Part shown: positions 5,178 through 6,304 of the stretch, piece after piece
Layout: each line of letters begins with the position of its first letter
Position numbering within the stretch: position 1 is the stretch's first letter
NCBI GenBank assembly: GCA_003482405.1
Contig: DMZB01000216.1
Location: forward strand, 1-6,304
Source: Lactobacillus sp.
GTDB taxonomy: Bacteria; Bacillota; Bacilli; Lactobacillales; Lactobacillaceae
Direction of reading: 5' to 3'
DNA: 6,304 nt
Notes under the pieces: model-generated
The model's database searches: none
The model's input: the letters and a program-made list of their open reading frames with translations, nothing else
What the model was told of the DNA's origin: nothing
Made by a program: the position numbers and the translations under genes

Positions 5178-6304
5178 ATGATTGATCGACGTATCTTTCA
5201 CTTACCCGGCATCACGAAAATGTTAAGTATTCTGGCAGTGTTGGTATTACTACAGGCATTTAGCATTCTCTTTCAAGGCGTTTTCTTATCACGAACGCTG
5301 ACCGATTTATGGAATCGGGAGGCTGAAGCGCACATTTTAGGGCCCGTATTATTATTTGCGGGCTTTTTTGTGTTGAGGCAAGTCTTGGTGATGCTTAAAA
5401 ATCGAATCATGCAGCCGTGGGCAGATCAAACTGTGTTTAATCTGCGTCAACAGTTGTTACAAAAGTTAGTGTCGGCTGGGCCTAACATTGTTGCTAAAGA
5501 AGGCACTGGGAAAATTGTCACCATGGCATTAGACGGCATGAATCAAGTCAACACGTATCTGATGTTGGTCGTAATTAAAATCTTTGACATGATGATTATC
5601 CCTACAGTCTTGCTTGTTTATTTATTTTTCTTGCGCTGGCAAGAGGCACTCTTTCTATTAGTCATATTTCCACTGATCATTTTATTTATGATTATTTTGG
5701 GGTATGCAGCGCGCGATAAGGCCAACCGGGAGTTCGCGAGTTATACTCAGCTATCTAATAATTTTGTTGATGCGTTGCGTGGACTGCCGACATTAAAGCA
5801 ACTGGGACTTAGTGAGGCATATGCAGACAACATTTACGCAGTGTCAGAGGACCACCGTAAACGGGTCATGGGCACGTTAACGATCGCAATCTTGTCAACG
5901 TTTGCCTTGGATTTCTTTACAACATTATCCATCGCGGTGGTCGCCGTGTTCCTTGGATTGAGTTTGGTCGCCGGCCACATTGCGTTATTTCCTGCTTTGA
6001 CGATCTTAATTTTAGCGCCGGAGTATTTTCTGCCAATTCGTAACTTTGCTAATGACTATCACGCGACGCTGAACGGTAAGAATGCGCTGACCGCTGTTTT
6101 AGAAGTTCTAAACATACCTGAACCGACCAATCGCGAATTGTTAACCGCGCCTCAGGCTAAGTGGACTGCCGATAGCACATTGCAACTGGATCATGTGAAT
6201 TTCAGTTATGGTGAGCAACAGTCCGCACTGACGGACTTAAGCTTTACGGCTAGGGGATTTGAAAAAATCGGCATTATTGGACCATCAGGCTCAGGCAAGT
6301 CAAC
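5178..6304 (+). CDS. cydD: Thiol reductant ABC exporter, CydD-family subunit (cydC in lactic acid bacteria), 3' end missing
   Basis: This is one half of the heterodimeric ABC transporter needed to assemble cytochrome bd; in E. coli CydDC exports cysteine and glutathione to the periplasm. The first 375 codons are open with no stop and the gene runs off the window; relatives have about 570-580 residues. The membrane domain (about residues 15-285) has six predicted helices. LAPEYFLPIRNFANDYHA (279-296) matches the conserved CydD segment after the last helix. The ATPase domain opens at about 335 (LQLDHVNFSYG) and the window ends within the Walker A motif, GPSGSGKS at 368-375. The ATG has two possible Shine-Dalgarno sites, AAGGAG (5161-5166, 11 bases away) and GGAG (5168-5171, six bases away). 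It lies 47 bp after cydB with no terminator between. Naming differs: lactic acid bacterial operons call the first ABC gene cydC. The partner is expected next but is not seen. Confidence 0.92.
   Translation, partial: MIDRRIFHLPGITKMLSILAVLVLLQAFSILFQGVFLSRTLTDLWNREAEAHILGPVLLFAGFFVLRQVLVMLKNRIMQPWADQTVFNLRQQLLQKLVSAGPNIVAKEGTGKIVTMALDGMNQVNTYLMLVVIKIFDMMIIPTVLLVYLFFLRWQEALFLLVIFPLIILFMIILGYAARDKANREFASYTQLSNNFVDALRGLPTLKQLGLSEAYADNIYAVSEDHRKRVMGTLTIAILSTFALDFFTTLSIAVVAVFLGLSLVAGHIALFPALTILILAPEYFLPIRNFANDYHATLNGKNALTAVLEVLNIPEPTNRELLTAPQAKWTADSTLQLDHVNFSYGEQQSALTDLSFTARGFEKIGIIGPSGSGKS

Noticed and set aside
1..6304. Mobile elements, CRISPR arrays, tRNA or rRNA genes
   Set aside because: No transposase, regularly spaced repeats, tRNA-like cloverleaf or rRNA sequence was recognised; the genes look like core chromosomal ones.

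Overview
The window looks like chromosomal DNA from a lactic acid bacterium of the Lactobacillaceae, most like the Lactiplantibacillus group. This is an inference from three things: mid-range base composition by eye, strong purine-rich Shine-Dalgarno sites, and a cydABCD-type operon whose CydA has the short Q-loop typical of Firmicutes. No rRNA or other species marker is present, so the genus is not proven.

Layout. Positions 1-1154 (+) hold the C-terminal four fifths of an APC-family amino acid permease whose start lies before the window. A very strong intrinsic terminator follows (1159-1213). Convergent to it, 1273-2226 (-) encodes a D-2-hydroxyacid dehydrogenase family protein with an altered nucleotide-binding glycine motif. 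A divergent 434-bp intergenic region (2227-2660) separates that gene from the cyd operon and is rich in inverted repeats. From 2661 to the window end (+) come cydA, cydB (8-bp overlap with cydA) and the first 375 codons of a CydD-family ABC transporter gene (called cydC in lactic acid bacterial nomenclature), cut by the window edge inside its Walker A motif.

How the genes work together. CydA and CydB form the cytochrome bd quinol oxidase, the terminal oxidase that lets these bacteria respire. The ABC transporter half, with its expected partner just beyond the window, is needed for cytochrome bd assembly and exports thiols in characterised relatives. In lactobacilli such an oxidase commonly works only when heme, and often menaquinone, is taken up from outside; no gene for either pathway is seen here.

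Most interesting region. The genes themselves are conventional. The unexplained signal is upstream of cydA. A near-consensus promoter (TTGAAA-17-TATAAT) predicts a leader of about 170 nt. It holds a catabolite-repression-like site at the transcription start, a repeated strand that can pair in two exclusive ways with one complement, a small hairpin followed by a T-rich stretch, a Rex-like operator, and an inverted repeat ending flush with the ribosome binding site. A separate 15-bp palindrome with a third half-site lies upstream of the promoter. These are sequence observations; any regulatory role is inference.
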